This document shows, piece by piece, positions 37,801 to 46,469 of a DNA stretch of 64,000 nt. Positions within the stretch are counted from its first letter, which is position 1. Every line of letters starts with the position of its first letter. A program made the position numbers and the translations under genes. Source of the DNA: Kitasatospora paranensis. Its GTDB lineage: Bacteria; Actinomycetota; Actinomycetes; Streptomycetales; Streptomycetaceae. The notes under the pieces are model-generated. The model was not told where the DNA came from and made no database searches. It was given only the letters and a program-made list of their open reading frames with translations. Location: the NCBI RefSeq assembly GCF_039544005.1, contig NZ_BAABKV010000001.1:5580001-5644000 (forward strand). Direction: 5' to 3'.

Positions 37801-38550
37801 TTGAACACTGCCCTGCGCCGAGCTATGGGGGACGCGCGGTTGAGTGCCCGTCAGCTGGCTACCCGCGTGGGGGTGGCACCGAAGACGGTGGAACGATGGC
37901 TGACAGATGCGGCTCTGGTCCCTCACCCACGGAACCGGGCGGACGTGAGCGAAGCGCTAGGGGTGAATGAAGCAATGCTGTGGCCGAACGTCGTTCGGTC
38001 GGCGATCAAGACCGGCCCAGATCGAGAGATCGTCTCCGTCTACCCCTACCGCTCGGCCTGCCCGTCCTCTGCGTGGGGCCAGCTGATCAGCGAAGCCAAG
38101 GCTGACCTGCTGTTCGCCGGATATACGAACTATTTCTTGTGGTTGGAGCAGCCCAACTTCCTCGGAACTCTGCGCGCCAAGGCTCAGGCCGGCTGCCGCG
38201 TGCGGTTCCTGCTGGGCGACCCCAGTAGCGAGACCACGGCGCAGCGCGAGCGGATCGAAGACGTTGCCCTCACCGTCTCTACCCGCATCCGGATCACCCT
38301 GGAGAACCTGGCCAAGCTGCGCGATGTTGAAGGCGTGGAAGCGCGCCTCAGCGCATCGGACGACGCCACGAACCACGTCAGCCTCTCCGTGTTCCGCTTT
38401 GACGCTCAGGCGCTGGTAACTCCTCACCTGGCCCGGTTCGTAGGCCATGACTCCCCGATGATGCACCTGCGTCGGCAGCAGGACGGGGGCATGTTCGACA
38501 GGTTCGCTGAGCACGCCGAGGAGCTGTGGGAGCGCGGACAGCCCTGCTGA
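37801..38550 (+). CDS. XRE-type regulator with DUF5919-like C-terminal domain
   Basis: This 249-aa protein starts at TTG 37801. The N-terminal helix-turn-helix is RLSARQLATRVGVAPKTVERWL (within residues 12-40). After a linker (GVNEAMLWPNVV) the C-terminal domain (EIVSVYPYRSACPS, ADLLFAGYTNYFLW, GCRVRFLLGDPSSE) resembles the phospholipase-D-like DUF5919 domain common in actinobacterial XRE regulators. It ends 58 bp from the right end of element 1 and likely regulates the divergent small-gene pair. The ligand is unknown. Confidence 0.8.
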   Translation: MNTALRRAMGDARLSARQLATRVGVAPKTVERWLTDAALVPHPRNRADVSEALGVNEAMLWPNVVRSAIKTGPDREIVSVYPYRSACPSSAWGQLISEAKADLLFAGYTNYFLWLEQPNFLGTLRAKAQAGCRVRFLLGDPSSETTAQRERIEDVALTVSTRIRITLENLAKLRDVEGVEARLSASDDATNHVSLSVFRFDAQALVTPHLARFVGHDSPMMHLRRQQDGGMFDRFAEHAEELWERGQPC

Positions 38551-38604
38551 GACAGGTGTAGGAACGTTGCACTGACCTCTCTATATAGGCATGCCTGGAC
38601 TCGT

Positions 38605-38637
38605 ATATCGTTCACTGCGTCCCGCCGGGTGCGGGCA
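38605..38637 (+). other. attR of element 1
   Basis: Element sequence ending ACTGCGTCCCGCCG runs into GGTGCGGGCAAGACC, which codes the rest of Walker A (GAGKT) of comM. The shared GGTG is at 38628-38631. Confidence 0.7.
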
Positions 38638-39557
38638 AGACCATGCTGGCGGAACGACTGCCGTCGCTGTTGCCCCCGTTGACCCAGACGGAGGCCTTGG
38701 AGGTCACTGCCGTGCACTCGGTCGCCGGCCTGTTGCCGCCCGGCCGTCCACTGGTCGACAGCCCGCCCTACTGCGCACCCCACCACTCCACCACGATGCC
38801 CGCCATCGTCGGCGGAGGCACCGGGTTCCCCCGTCCGGGCGCCGTATCCCTCGCGCACCGCGGGGTCCTCTTCCTCGACGAGGCGCCCGAGTTCCCGGTT
38901 CGGGTGCTTGACGCGCTGCGCCAGCCGCTGGAATCGGGTGAGGTCATGATTGCCCGCTCGGCCGGCTCGATGCGTCTGCCGGCGCGGTTCCTGCTCTGCT
39001 TGGCGGCGAATCCCTGTCCGTGCGGCCGGCACTCGATGAGGGGTCAGGGCTGCGAGTGCACGCCGACGATGGTCAATCGCTACCAGGCTCGCCTGTCCGG
39101 CCCGCTGCTGGACCGCGTTGACCTTCAGGTCCAGGTGTCGTCCGTGACCAAGGCCGAGCTGATGGCTCGCGATCGCACCGCCGAGTCCACCGCGACGGTT
39201 GCCGCCCGGGTGCGCGCGGCTCGCGAGCGTGCCGCCGCGCGACTGGTCGACACGCCTTGGCGGACCAACGCAGAGGTCCCTGGACATGAGCTCCGCACGC
39301 GATGGCAACTGTCGCCGGGGGCTCTGGTGGATGCCGAGCGTGATCTGGAACGAGGTTTGCTGACCGCCCGCGGTCTCGACCGGGTGCTCAGAGTGTCGTG
39401 GACGATCGCCGATCTCGCCGGACGGGACAGGCCAGGGCGGGCTGACGTTCTCACCGGACTTGCCCTGCGCACCGGTGTTCAGCGCGGCCACTCCCTGATG
39501 GACCGGCCGGCCGCCCACCCCGCGGACTCGGACCTCGACCTGGGTGGTGAGCCCTGA
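38629..39557 (+). pseudogene. comM: comM (yifB) 3' fragment, right of element 1
   Basis: The native comM frame resumes with AGKTMLAERLPSLLPPLTQTEALE and is complete to the C-terminus: GVLFLDEAPEF (Walker B), GSMRLPARFLLCLAANPCPCG (sensor region with the Cys cluster completed by QGCECTP) and RVLRVSWTIADLAGRDRPG. It holds the whole AAA+ ATPase apart from its first Walker A residues but lacks the Lon-like domain. ATG 38643 could start a short product without a functional P-loop. The wild-type protein would be about 550 aa. Confidence 0.92.
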
Positions 39558-39628
39558 CCTGCCCTCCCCTTCCCCGTAGCCGCTGTACCGGTCCCGACTG
39601 CCGCTGTTCGTCCGCTGAGGAGACGCCA

Positions 39629-41071
39629 ATGAAGCACGCGATCACCACATCCAGTCACCCCGAGCAGCAGGCCGAGATGCCCGAGACGTTCGCCTCGACG
39701 CCCGCGCCGCCGACGGAGTCACGGACGTCACCGTCGTTGAGTCCACCGTGGACCCCTCCGCCGCAGACCCCACTGCCCCCGCAGACCTCACCGCCCCCGA
39801 TGCTGCTGCCTCCGCCCACTCCACCGGAGCCCCTGATGTCCCCGCCAGCCCAGCTCCGGCCGCCGGCTCGCTCGTCCTTCGGTGCCGGATCGCCACCTGC
39901 GCCGACGCAGGCGGGGGCGGCACCCACACCGGAGCCGGAGCGCATCGCGCGAGCTGCCCTGACTCGGCTGATCGAGCCCGGCGACGCGGTGATGGGGCGC
40001 TGGCTCGTCCATCACGGGGCGACCAACGTCATCGACGCCATCCGGGGCCGGCTCGCGCTCGGCCCGTTGGGCCTCGATCCGGACCGGCTGGCCGACTACC
40101 GGAACCGCCTCCCAGGGGTCGACCCGATCGCTGACCTCAACCGCATCCGAGGCGGCGGTGGGAGGTTCCTGATCCCGGGAGACCCCGAATGGCCCAGTCA
40201 GTTGGACGACCTCGGTGATGGCAGGCCGGTGGGGCTGTGGGTACGGGGCACGGGATCGCTGCGCCTGCTCGCGCTTCGCTCCGTGGCCGTGGTCGGTGCC
40301 CGCGCCTGCTCGGTGTACGGCGCGCACGTGGCAGGGGAGATCTCTGCACAACTCGCCGAACGGGGGTGGGTGGTGGTGTCCGGGGCGGCGTACGGCATCG
40401 ACGCGGCCGCACACCGGGGCACGCTCGCCGTAGGGGGAGCCACCATCGGTGTGCTGGCCTGCGGGGTCGACACGGCCTACCCGCCCGGCAACTCGGAGCT
40501 CATCCGTCGGATCTCCGAGCAGGGCCTGCTCATCAGTGAGTTCCCACCCGGCACTCACCCCAACCGATTTCGCTTCGTGCTGCGCAATCGAGTGATCGCA
40601 GCTCTGACCCGCGGGACGGTCGTCATCGAGGCAGCGCTTCGCAGCGGCGCGCTGAGCACCGCCCGACGGGCCCGGGACCTCAACCGTCACACGATGGGAG
40701 TAGCGGGGCCGGTGACTTCCGAGCTCTCCGCCGGCGTGCACGCCCTCATCCGCAGCGGCGCGGCGAGTCTGGTCACCGATGCGGCTGAGATCGTGGAGCT
40801 GATCGGTGCGATCGGAGAGGACCTTGCGCCGGTCAGAACGGGGCCGGTCGTCCCGCGCGATCTGCTGGAACCGGCCGTTGCGCGTGTTCTGGAAGCCGTG
40901 CCCGCCAGTGCCGACGGCGCGCCGGTGGAACGGCTGTCTCAGCAGTCCGGCGTGGCGCCGGACACAGTGCTCCAGCGGCTCTACGAACTGGCATCGCTCG
41001 GCTATGTCGAACGATGCGGCGCTCACTGGCGGTTGGTGCGCCGCCGCGGCCCGGTCAGTCGTGATCCGTGA
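39629..41071 (+). CDS. dprA: DNA-protecting protein DprA
   Basis: This 480-aa protein belongs to the DprA/Smf family, which binds incoming single-stranded DNA and loads RecA. The Rossmann core has SVAVVGARACSVYGAHVAGEIS, VVSGAAYGIDAAAHRG and ISEFPPGTHPNRFRFVLRNRVIAAL. A winged helix follows near the C-terminus (APVERLSQQSGVAPDTVLQRL). The first 100 residues are Pro/Ser/Thr-rich and look disordered. GAGGAG precedes ATG 39629. The usual partner comM lies just upstream but is split by element 1. Confidence 0.93.
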   Translation: MKHAITTSSHPEQQAEMPETFASTPAPPTESRTSPSLSPPWTPPPQTPLPPQTSPPPMLLPPPTPPEPLMSPPAQLRPPARSSFGAGSPPAPTQAGAAPTPEPERIARAALTRLIEPGDAVMGRWLVHHGATNVIDAIRGRLALGPLGLDPDRLADYRNRLPGVDPIADLNRIRGGGGRFLIPGDPEWPSQLDDLGDGRPVGLWVRGTGSLRLLALRSVAVVGARACSVYGAHVAGEISAQLAERGWVVVSGAAYGIDAAAHRGTLAVGGATIGVLACGVDTAYPPGNSELIRRISEQGLLISEFPPGTHPNRFRFVLRNRVIAALTRGTVVIEAALRSGALSTARRARDLNRHTMGVAGPVTSELSAGVHALIRSGAASLVTDAAEIVELIGAIGEDLAPVRTGPVVPRDLLEPAVARVLEAVPASADGAPVERLSQQSGVAPDTVLQRLYELASLGYVERCGAHWRLVRRRGPVSRDP

Positions 41072-41670
41072 GCGCGTCGGACCGCCGGAGGTGAAGCCGT
41101 GCCCGGCGCGTATCGCGACGACGCGCCGGGCACGCCACCGGATCGGGGGACGACCGAGTGGCGGTAGCACACTGCAGCGGTATGGTCACGCTACGCTCCT
41201 TTGTGGCTTCCCTATCAGCACATGACTCGGCAGAACGGCGCAGACCAACGCATGCCCACAAACATTCCGGGACACAGGGTGACCGGTGACGCCCGGTCTG
41301 CGGGCCGGGCGGGGGCCGAGGCCCGTCCCGCAGCGGATGCTGCACCGCTGACGCCGACGATGCTGGAGCCCACGGGGTCGGCGGGACAGTCGCGACCGCG
41401 CAGTCGACCAGAAATCGACGAGGTGTCGATGGAGGGGCCATCGGGCGCGCGCCCTCGACTCTCCGCGTCGGGAATTCCATCAGCGGACGCGGTGCCCCCG
41501 CCGGCGCCCGGGCAACGAGCCGCAGCAGCGAGAACCCGGCGGGATCCAGCACTGGTACCGGGGCCGGCGGTGCTCCTGGCGACGGGCGGGGGCGTGAGGT
41601 CGAGCCGACGCACAGTCATGCGCCCCGTCCCCCTGAGGCTCGCCGCGGCGCCCGCGAAGCGGATGCCGGG
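41072..41670. other. dprA-whiG gap or extended whiG N-terminus
   Basis: ATG 41254 (MPTNIPGHRVTGDAR) opens a frame that stays open to 42019 one frame away from the whiG core and resembles the MP-start of S. coelicolor WhiG. It would need one lost base to join. TACGCT at about 41187 could be a -10 element. No other gene is seen. Confidence 0.4.
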
Positions 41671-42954
41671 GTGTCCGGGTGGCACCCGCAAGGGCGGCCC
41701 GGACAAGCGTTGTCGGCCGCTTCAGCCTCGGCTGCGGCTGCCGACCCGACCAGGGCGACAGATTCGGCCCGTACAGGCAGCATCGGCCGCGCCGACTCGG
41801 GCAGCGCGGGCAGCCCGGCCGATTCAGAGATGGGGTCGGTCCCGGCTCCGGCACCTGGTCGTGGGTCGAGTCCGGGGCGTCCCGGCGTTGGCCGAGTGCG
41901 GCCTTCGGGATCTGGGGATCGAGGACATGCGCGCGTTCCCGACATCATCCAACCTGATGAGCACCCCGCTGCTTGCCACGACCAAGCCGACCGGCACCCG
42001 GGACACGACACCGACCTGAACCGGTCGGGAGCCAGTACCACGGCGCGCGTGGCATCAACCCGCTTGCCCAACCCCAGCCCCAGTACAGGTGCCAGCACCG
42101 GCCCTGGCACAGGCCCGAACCCGAGCTCCAGCCCGAGCCCGGGAAGTGGGTCCCGAGGGCCACATCGCCAGGGGTCCCGCCCGGACTCGCCCGAGCGAAG
42201 TGCACTGGAAACGCTCTGGCGCTCCTACAAGGAGAGTGGAGACGCCCGGCTGCGGGAGCAATTGATCCTGCACTACTCGCCGTTGGTGAAGTACGTGGCC
42301 GGCCGGGTGGGCGTCGGGCTTCCGGCCAATGTCGAGCAGGCGGATTTCGTCTCCTCAGGGGTCTTCGGGCTGATCGACGCGATCGAAAAGTTCGACATCG
42401 ACCGCGCGATCAAGTTCGAGACGTATGCCATCAGCCGGATCCGTGGCGCGATCATCGATGAACTGCGCGCGTTGGACTGGATCCCGAGGTCGGTGCGACA
42501 GAAGGCGAAGGCCGTCGAGAGGACGTACGCCACCCTGGAGGCGAAGCTGCGGCGTACGCCGCACGAGCCAGAGGTGGCGGCGGAGATGGGCATCACGCTC
42601 GACGACCTCCACACCATTTTCTCCCAACTGTCGCTCGCCAATGTCGTGGCCCTGGATGAGTTGATCCACTCCGTGGGGGACAGCGGCGACTCGCTGACCC
42701 TCATGGACACGTTGGAGGACATCGGTGCCGACAACCCGGTGGAGATTGCCGAGGACCGGGAGCTTCGCCGGCTGCTCGCCACTGCCATCAACACCCTGCC
42801 GGAGCGGGAGAAGACCGTGGTGACCCTCTACTACTACGAGGGGCTCACCCTGGCGGAGATCGGACAGGTCCTGGGGGTGACGGAGAGCCGGGTGAGTCAG
42901 ATCCACACCAAATCGGTGCTGCAGTTGCGCGCCAAGCTGTCGGACGTGCGCTGA
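41671..42954 (+). CDS. whiG: sporulation sigma factor WhiG
   Basis: The conserved part from about 42200 is the flagellar-type sigma factor that commits aerial hyphae to sporulation in Streptomyces. Region 2 is SPLVKYVAGRVGVGLP, GVFGLIDAIEKFDI and IKFETYAISRIRGAIIDE; region 3 includes TLEAKLRRTPHEPEVAAEMG; region 4 is LPEREKTVVTLYYYEGLTLA with helix-turn-helix LGVTESRVSQIHTKSVLQL. GTG 41671 is only the outermost in-frame start. The first 170 codons are Ser/Pro/Gly-rich and unlike the short N-terminus of known WhiG. GTG 42049 would give about 301 aa, closer to the family (about 280). Confidence 0.85.
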   Translation: MSGWHPQGRPGQALSAASASAAAADPTRATDSARTGSIGRADSGSAGSPADSEMGSVPAPAPGRGSSPGRPGVGRVRPSGSGDRGHARVPDIIQPDEHPAACHDQADRHPGHDTDLNRSGASTTARVASTRLPNPSPSTGASTGPGTGPNPSSSPSPGSGSRGPHRQGSRPDSPERSALETLWRSYKESGDARLREQLILHYSPLVKYVAGRVGVGLPANVEQADFVSSGVFGLIDAIEKFDIDRAIKFETYAISRIRGAIIDELRALDWIPRSVRQKAKAVERTYATLEAKLRRTPHEPEVAAEMGITLDDLHTIFSQLSLANVVALDELIHSVGDSGDSLTLMDTLEDIGADNPVEIAEDRELRRLLATAINTLPEREKTVVTLYYYEGLTLAEIGQVLGVTESRVSQIHTKSVLQLRAKLSDVR

Positions 42955-43139
42955 CACGCCTGCTGAGGGAGAGGTTCAGCCGGCAAGCGATCGAGAACTG
43001 CGCCTTCTGGAACACAGCTGGGTTCGCTGAGCGACGCATCCTGCCGGCCTGTCATACCGGCCTGTCCTGTCGGGCCGTCCTGTCAGCCCGATTGCGTGGT
43101 GAGGGTCGGTGCCGGTGTGAGGCTCCGTACAGTAGAGGC

Positions 43140-43757
43140 GTGCCGAAGATCCGGGCGGCCACCGTGGCCGAGCATCGCCAATTGCAGCGGGCAGCACTGC
43201 TCGACGCTGCCCGCGCTCTCCTGGTCGAGGGTGGTCGGGATGCTCTGACCTTCGCCGCTCTCGCTGTGCGGACGGGGCTGGCCCGCTCGTCGGTCTACGA
43301 GTATTTCCGCTCCCGTGCTGCGGTGGTGGAGGAACTCTGCGCGACCGATCTCCCGCTCTGGGCGGCCGAGATCGAAGCCGGCATGGCAGCCTGTGACAGT
43401 GCCGGTGAGCGGATCGAAGCGTACGTCCGGGGGCAGCTCCAACTGGCTTCCGACCCGAGGCACAGGGCGGTGGTGGCGATCTCGGAACTGGAGTTGGACG
43501 ATGCCGCCCGTGAGCGCATTCGGTCGGCCCACAGCAGTCTGGTGACATTGGTGGTGAAGTCCCTGGCGGATCTTGGTCACGAGCATCCCCGGCTTGCCGC
43601 GGTTGTGTTGCAGGGCGCGGTCGAGGCAGCAGTTCGGCAAGCCGAGCGGGTCGGTGCCGAGGAGGCAGGCGTGATCGCAGAGGTGACCGTCGCGTTGGCG
43701 CTGCACGGACTCGGCACGGCTGAGTCGACTCGCGCTCCTACCTCCCGGCGGCTCTGA
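43140..43757 (+). CDS. TetR-family regulator
   Basis: This 205-aa regulator has the N-terminal TetR helix-turn-helix: RAALLDAARALLVEGGRDAL and LAVRTGLARSSVYEYFRSRAAVVEE. The ligand-binding half is helical with no membrane part. TACAGT at 43128-43133 is placed to start transcription on or next to GTG 43140, suggesting a leaderless mRNA. It is convergent with the M23 peptidase gene and probably overlaps its end by about 20 bp. The regulated genes are unknown. Confidence 0.88.
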   Translation: MPKIRAATVAEHRQLQRAALLDAARALLVEGGRDALTFAALAVRTGLARSSVYEYFRSRAAVVEELCATDLPLWAAEIEAGMAACDSAGERIEAYVRGQLQLASDPRHRAVVAISELELDDAARERIRSAHSSLVTLVVKSLADLGHEHPRLAAVVLQGAVEAAVRQAERVGAEEAGVIAEVTVALALHGLGTAESTRAPTSRRL

Positions 43758-44740
43758 ACCGGCGCTGGGTCCGACCACCGGCGGGGCAGCCGGGCCGACC
43801 GGACCCGTGTCCGAGCCAACCGGGCTTGCGGCAGCGCCGACCCGTTCCGGGGCCGAGCTGGCCGCCCCGACGGAGTCGGCTGAGGACGACGTCCTGCCCG
43901 TGACTCCGTCGAGCGGGAGCAGCCGGGCCCGGCCGGAGCCCAGAAGGGCGAGCGGGTCGAGGTATCGCGTGCCCCGGAGGAGCCCCCAGTGAAGGCAGCT
44001 CACCGGGCAGTGGCTCGATGCGGCACCCATCGTCCCGATGATCTCGCCTGCGTCCACAGCGGTGCCCACGGGCAGTGTTCCCTCGACCGGGAGGTAGGTC
44101 GTCCGCAGGGCAGGACTGCCCGAGCCGGGGTGCGTGACCGTCACCACGGAAGTGCCGGCGACCGTCCCCGCGAACGACACCACACCAGGGGCCGCTGCTC
44201 GTACCGGGGCGCCCGGGGCGGTCGAGAGGTCGACCCCGCGGTGGCCCGCTCCCCAGCGCACGGCAGGGGCCTCGAACCGGCGCAGTAGGCCTTCCGGCCC
44301 ACCTACCGGCCATGTCCGGACCCCAGCCACGCCGCCGGCCCCGGACACCCGCGGCACCCGGAACGCCCCGGGCATCCCGCGGTCGCCGAGGACACCGTAA
44401 GTCCTGACCATCCTCACAGACCGGACCGTGCTGGCGGAGCTGACCGCTCTCGGTTCACCTCCGCCCCCCGTCCGGGGGAGGGCGACGCCCCTGCGCCGGC
44501 TCCCGAGGGAATCTGCGAACGAATCTGCGAAGGCAACTTCGACGGTAGGCGCAGCTCGGCTGTGCCCGCTCCGTGGGGGTGGACGGCCACGGTCAGCAGG
44601 CTGGTGGCAAGCAGGGTGAGCAGCATCAGCAACTGCCACAGGTCCGGCCGCGGCGGCTCGGGCGGCCGGGGTGCTGCGGACATGGACAACGGCGCGACCG
44701 GCGGGAACACCAGCGGCGCGGCAACACGGCAAGCACTCAT
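43738..44740 (-). CDS. secreted M23-family peptidase (frameshifted)
   Basis: ATG 44740 begins a signal sequence/membrane segment (LWQLLMLLTLLATSLLTVAV). One base lost in the G/C runs near 44464-44478 joins it to the peptidase domain: GAGHRGVDLSTAPGAPVRA (H-x3-D zinc ligands), AAAPGVVSFAGTVAG and CLHWGLLRGTRYLDPL. The LytM HxH motif is CLH here, so the first His is replaced by Cys. After the domain comes a Ser/Ala/Pro-rich tail. A second shift would end the gene at 43738; without it the frame runs on to 43083 antisense to the TetR gene, which is unlikely. The family cleaves peptidoglycan cross-links. Confidence 0.75.
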
Positions 44741-45407
44741 GCGCAGCAGGCTGGCTGCGCGGCCGACCTTCCGCCACGGCCTCCCGGATCCCTGTGGACA
44801 AACCCGCCCTGTGGAGAACGTGAGTCACTCGCACGGGCGAACATCGGGCCTGCGGCGTGATGGTCGGCTCGCCGTGGGCACAAGCCCGGAGGGCCCCTCC
44901 ACCCGCGCCTTTCCTTTCTTTCCTTCCTCCCCCTTCCGTCGGCGCCTCCTGCCCCGCCACACCCCCTGCCCCGCCACACCTCCTGCCCCTCCGCTGCCAC
45001 CGGCGCACCCCCGCCACCGGCTCCCCGGCTCCCCGTCCGCAGAAACCCCTGACCTCTTCCGGCGGGCCCGCGCGCCCGACCGACCGTTTCCGGCATTTCT
45101 GCCGGAGTCGCCCGCTGCTCGGCCCTTCCCGTACACTTCACACGCGACCCGGTCCACCGGGTCGACTTCGCACGCCCCGCCACCGGTGGAGCGACCGTCC
45201 CCGTGAGGGGGCAGGTCGGGCCTCACCGGTGCGAGTGCCGCTCGGTCCACCGAGCCTGTCACGGCCCCGTGCCGCCAGGTATCGGCGGCTTGGCACGTAC
45301 GGGGCGTCAGGCGCGGCAGTCACCCGACAGCCGCGAACACAACCGAGAGTCCCGGTACCCCGTTCCTGCGGAGCGGCGTGTCGGGCGAAGAACTGAGGAG
45401 CACGGCT
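44741..45407. other. M23 peptidase - rpsB intergenic region
   Basis: It contains the tandem DnaA-box-like pair (44793-44818) at the left and a long pyrimidine-rich tract at 44908-45010, with 28 uninterrupted pyrimidines at about 44910-44937 and CCTGCCCCGCCACAC repeated in tandem (44949-44980). The right part is the rpsB promoter/leader. No gene is seen. Confidence 0.5.
44793..44818 (-). promoter_or_regulatory. tandem DnaA-box-like sites upstream of the M23 gene
   Basis: On the minus strand TTCTCCACA (44818-44810) and TTGTCCACA (44801-44793) are each followed by GG and lie 17 bp apart, about 55 bp upstream of the peptidase ATG. TTGTCCACA is the preferred DnaA box of Streptomyces. Spacing and orientation relative to the gene copy the yraN site at 28.8 kb. 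Confidence 0.5.
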
Positions 45408-46337
45408 ATGGCCGTCGTCACGATGCGGGAGCTGCTGGAGAGCGGCGTCCACTTCGGTCACCAGACCCGTCGTTGGAACCCGAAGATGAAGCGCTTCATC
45501 TTCACGGAGCGCAACGGCATCTACATCATCGACCTCCTGCAGTCGCTGAACTACATCGACCGCGCCTTCGAGTTCGTCAAGGAGACCGTTGCCCACGGCG
45601 GCAGCATCCTCTTCGTCGGCACCAAGAAGCAGGCCCAGGAGGCCATCGCCGAGCAGGCCGCGCGCGTGGGCATGCCCTACGTCAACCAGCGCTGGCTCGG
45701 CGGCATGCTGACCAACTTCTCGACCGTCTACAAGCGTCTGCAGCGCCTCAAGGAGCTCGGCGAGATCGACTTCACGGATGTGGCCGGCTCCGGCCTCACC
45801 AAGAAGGAGCTCCTGGTCCTCCAGCGCGAGTACGACAAGCTGGAGAAGACCCTCGGCGGTATCCGCGACATGCAGCGCGTTCCCAGCGCTGTCTGGATCG
45901 TGGACACCAAGAAGGAGCACATCGCGGTCGGCGAGGCCCGGAAGCTCAACATCCCGGTCGTCGCCATCCTCGACACCAACTGTGACCCCGACGAGGTCGA
46001 CTACAAGATCCCGGGCAACGACGACGCGATCCGCTCCGTCACCCTGCTGACCCGCGTGATCGCCGACGCCGTCGCCGAGGGCCTGAAGTCCCGCGCCGGT
46101 GTCGCCAAGGGCGACACCAAGGCCGAGCCGGGCGCCGACCAGCCGCTCGCCGACTGGGAGAAGGACATCATCGAGGGCCAGAAGGCCGCCGAGGTTGCCG
46201 AGGCCCCCGCCGCTGACGCCGCCGCCGAGGCCCCCGCCGCTGTCGAGGCTCCGGCCGCCGACGCTGCCGAGGCCCCCGCCGAGGCTCCGGCCGAGGCTCC
46301 GGCCGAGGCTCCGGCTGCCGAGGCCGAGCAGGCCTGA
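45408..46337 (+). CDS. rpsB: 30S ribosomal protein S2
   Basis: S2 of 309 aa. MAVVTMRELLESGVHFGHQ and RWNPKMKRFIFTERNGIYIID are the family start, and WIVDTKKEHIAVGEARKLNIP and AILDTNCDPDEVDYKIPGNDDA follow. The tail is a long Ala/Glu/Pro repeat (APAEAPAEAPAEA type), longer than in most bacteria but common in streptomycetes. GAGGAG precedes ATG 45408. Confidence 0.98.
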   Translation: MAVVTMRELLESGVHFGHQTRRWNPKMKRFIFTERNGIYIIDLLQSLNYIDRAFEFVKETVAHGGSILFVGTKKQAQEAIAEQAARVGMPYVNQRWLGGMLTNFSTVYKRLQRLKELGEIDFTDVAGSGLTKKELLVLQREYDKLEKTLGGIRDMQRVPSAVWIVDTKKEHIAVGEARKLNIPVVAILDTNCDPDEVDYKIPGNDDAIRSVTLLTRVIADAVAEGLKSRAGVAKGDTKAEPGADQPLADWEKDIIEGQKAAEVAEAPAADAAAEAPAAVEAPAADAAEAPAEAPAEAPAEAPAAEAEQA

Positions 46338-46350
46338 CGTACCACAGGGT

Positions 46351-46427
46351 GAGGGGCACCGCGCCGGGTACGACACCGGTAGGTGCCCCTCTCTCCCGTG
46401 CCGGGACCGAACCAGCGGTCCCGGCAC
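46351..46427 (+). terminator. two successive hairpins between rpsB and tsf
   Basis: GAGGGGCACC/GGTGCCCCTC (46351-46360, 46382-46391) and GTGCCGGGACC/GGTCCCGGCAC (46398-46408, 46417-46427) are both perfect. They may attenuate read-through from rpsB into tsf or protect the rpsB mRNA end. Confidence 0.6.
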
Positions 46428-46469
46428 CACCCCACGCAGACACGCGAGACGCGAGAAGAGATCACTACC

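Larger units (their letters stand above)
30746..38628. mobile_element. integrative element 1: serine-integrase element in comM
   Basis: Removing this 7,883-bp segment joins GPPG on the left to AGKTMLAERLPSLL on the right in one frame and restores a complete ComM. It carries a large serine integrase beside attL, an RDF-like gene, a small resolvase with a candidate res site, a Rep-like gene beside iteron-like repeats, two lower-GC cargo genes, and a divergent three-gene XRE locus. No transfer (FtsK/Tra) gene is visible, so it may be a mobilisable or phage-satellite type element. It has no long terminal direct repeat, as expected of serine integration. Confidence 0.92.

Noticed and set aside
43083..43737. 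Extension of the M23 frame to 43083
   Set aside because: It runs fully antisense to a convincing TetR gene and has no domain; a further lost base with a stop at 43738 is simpler.
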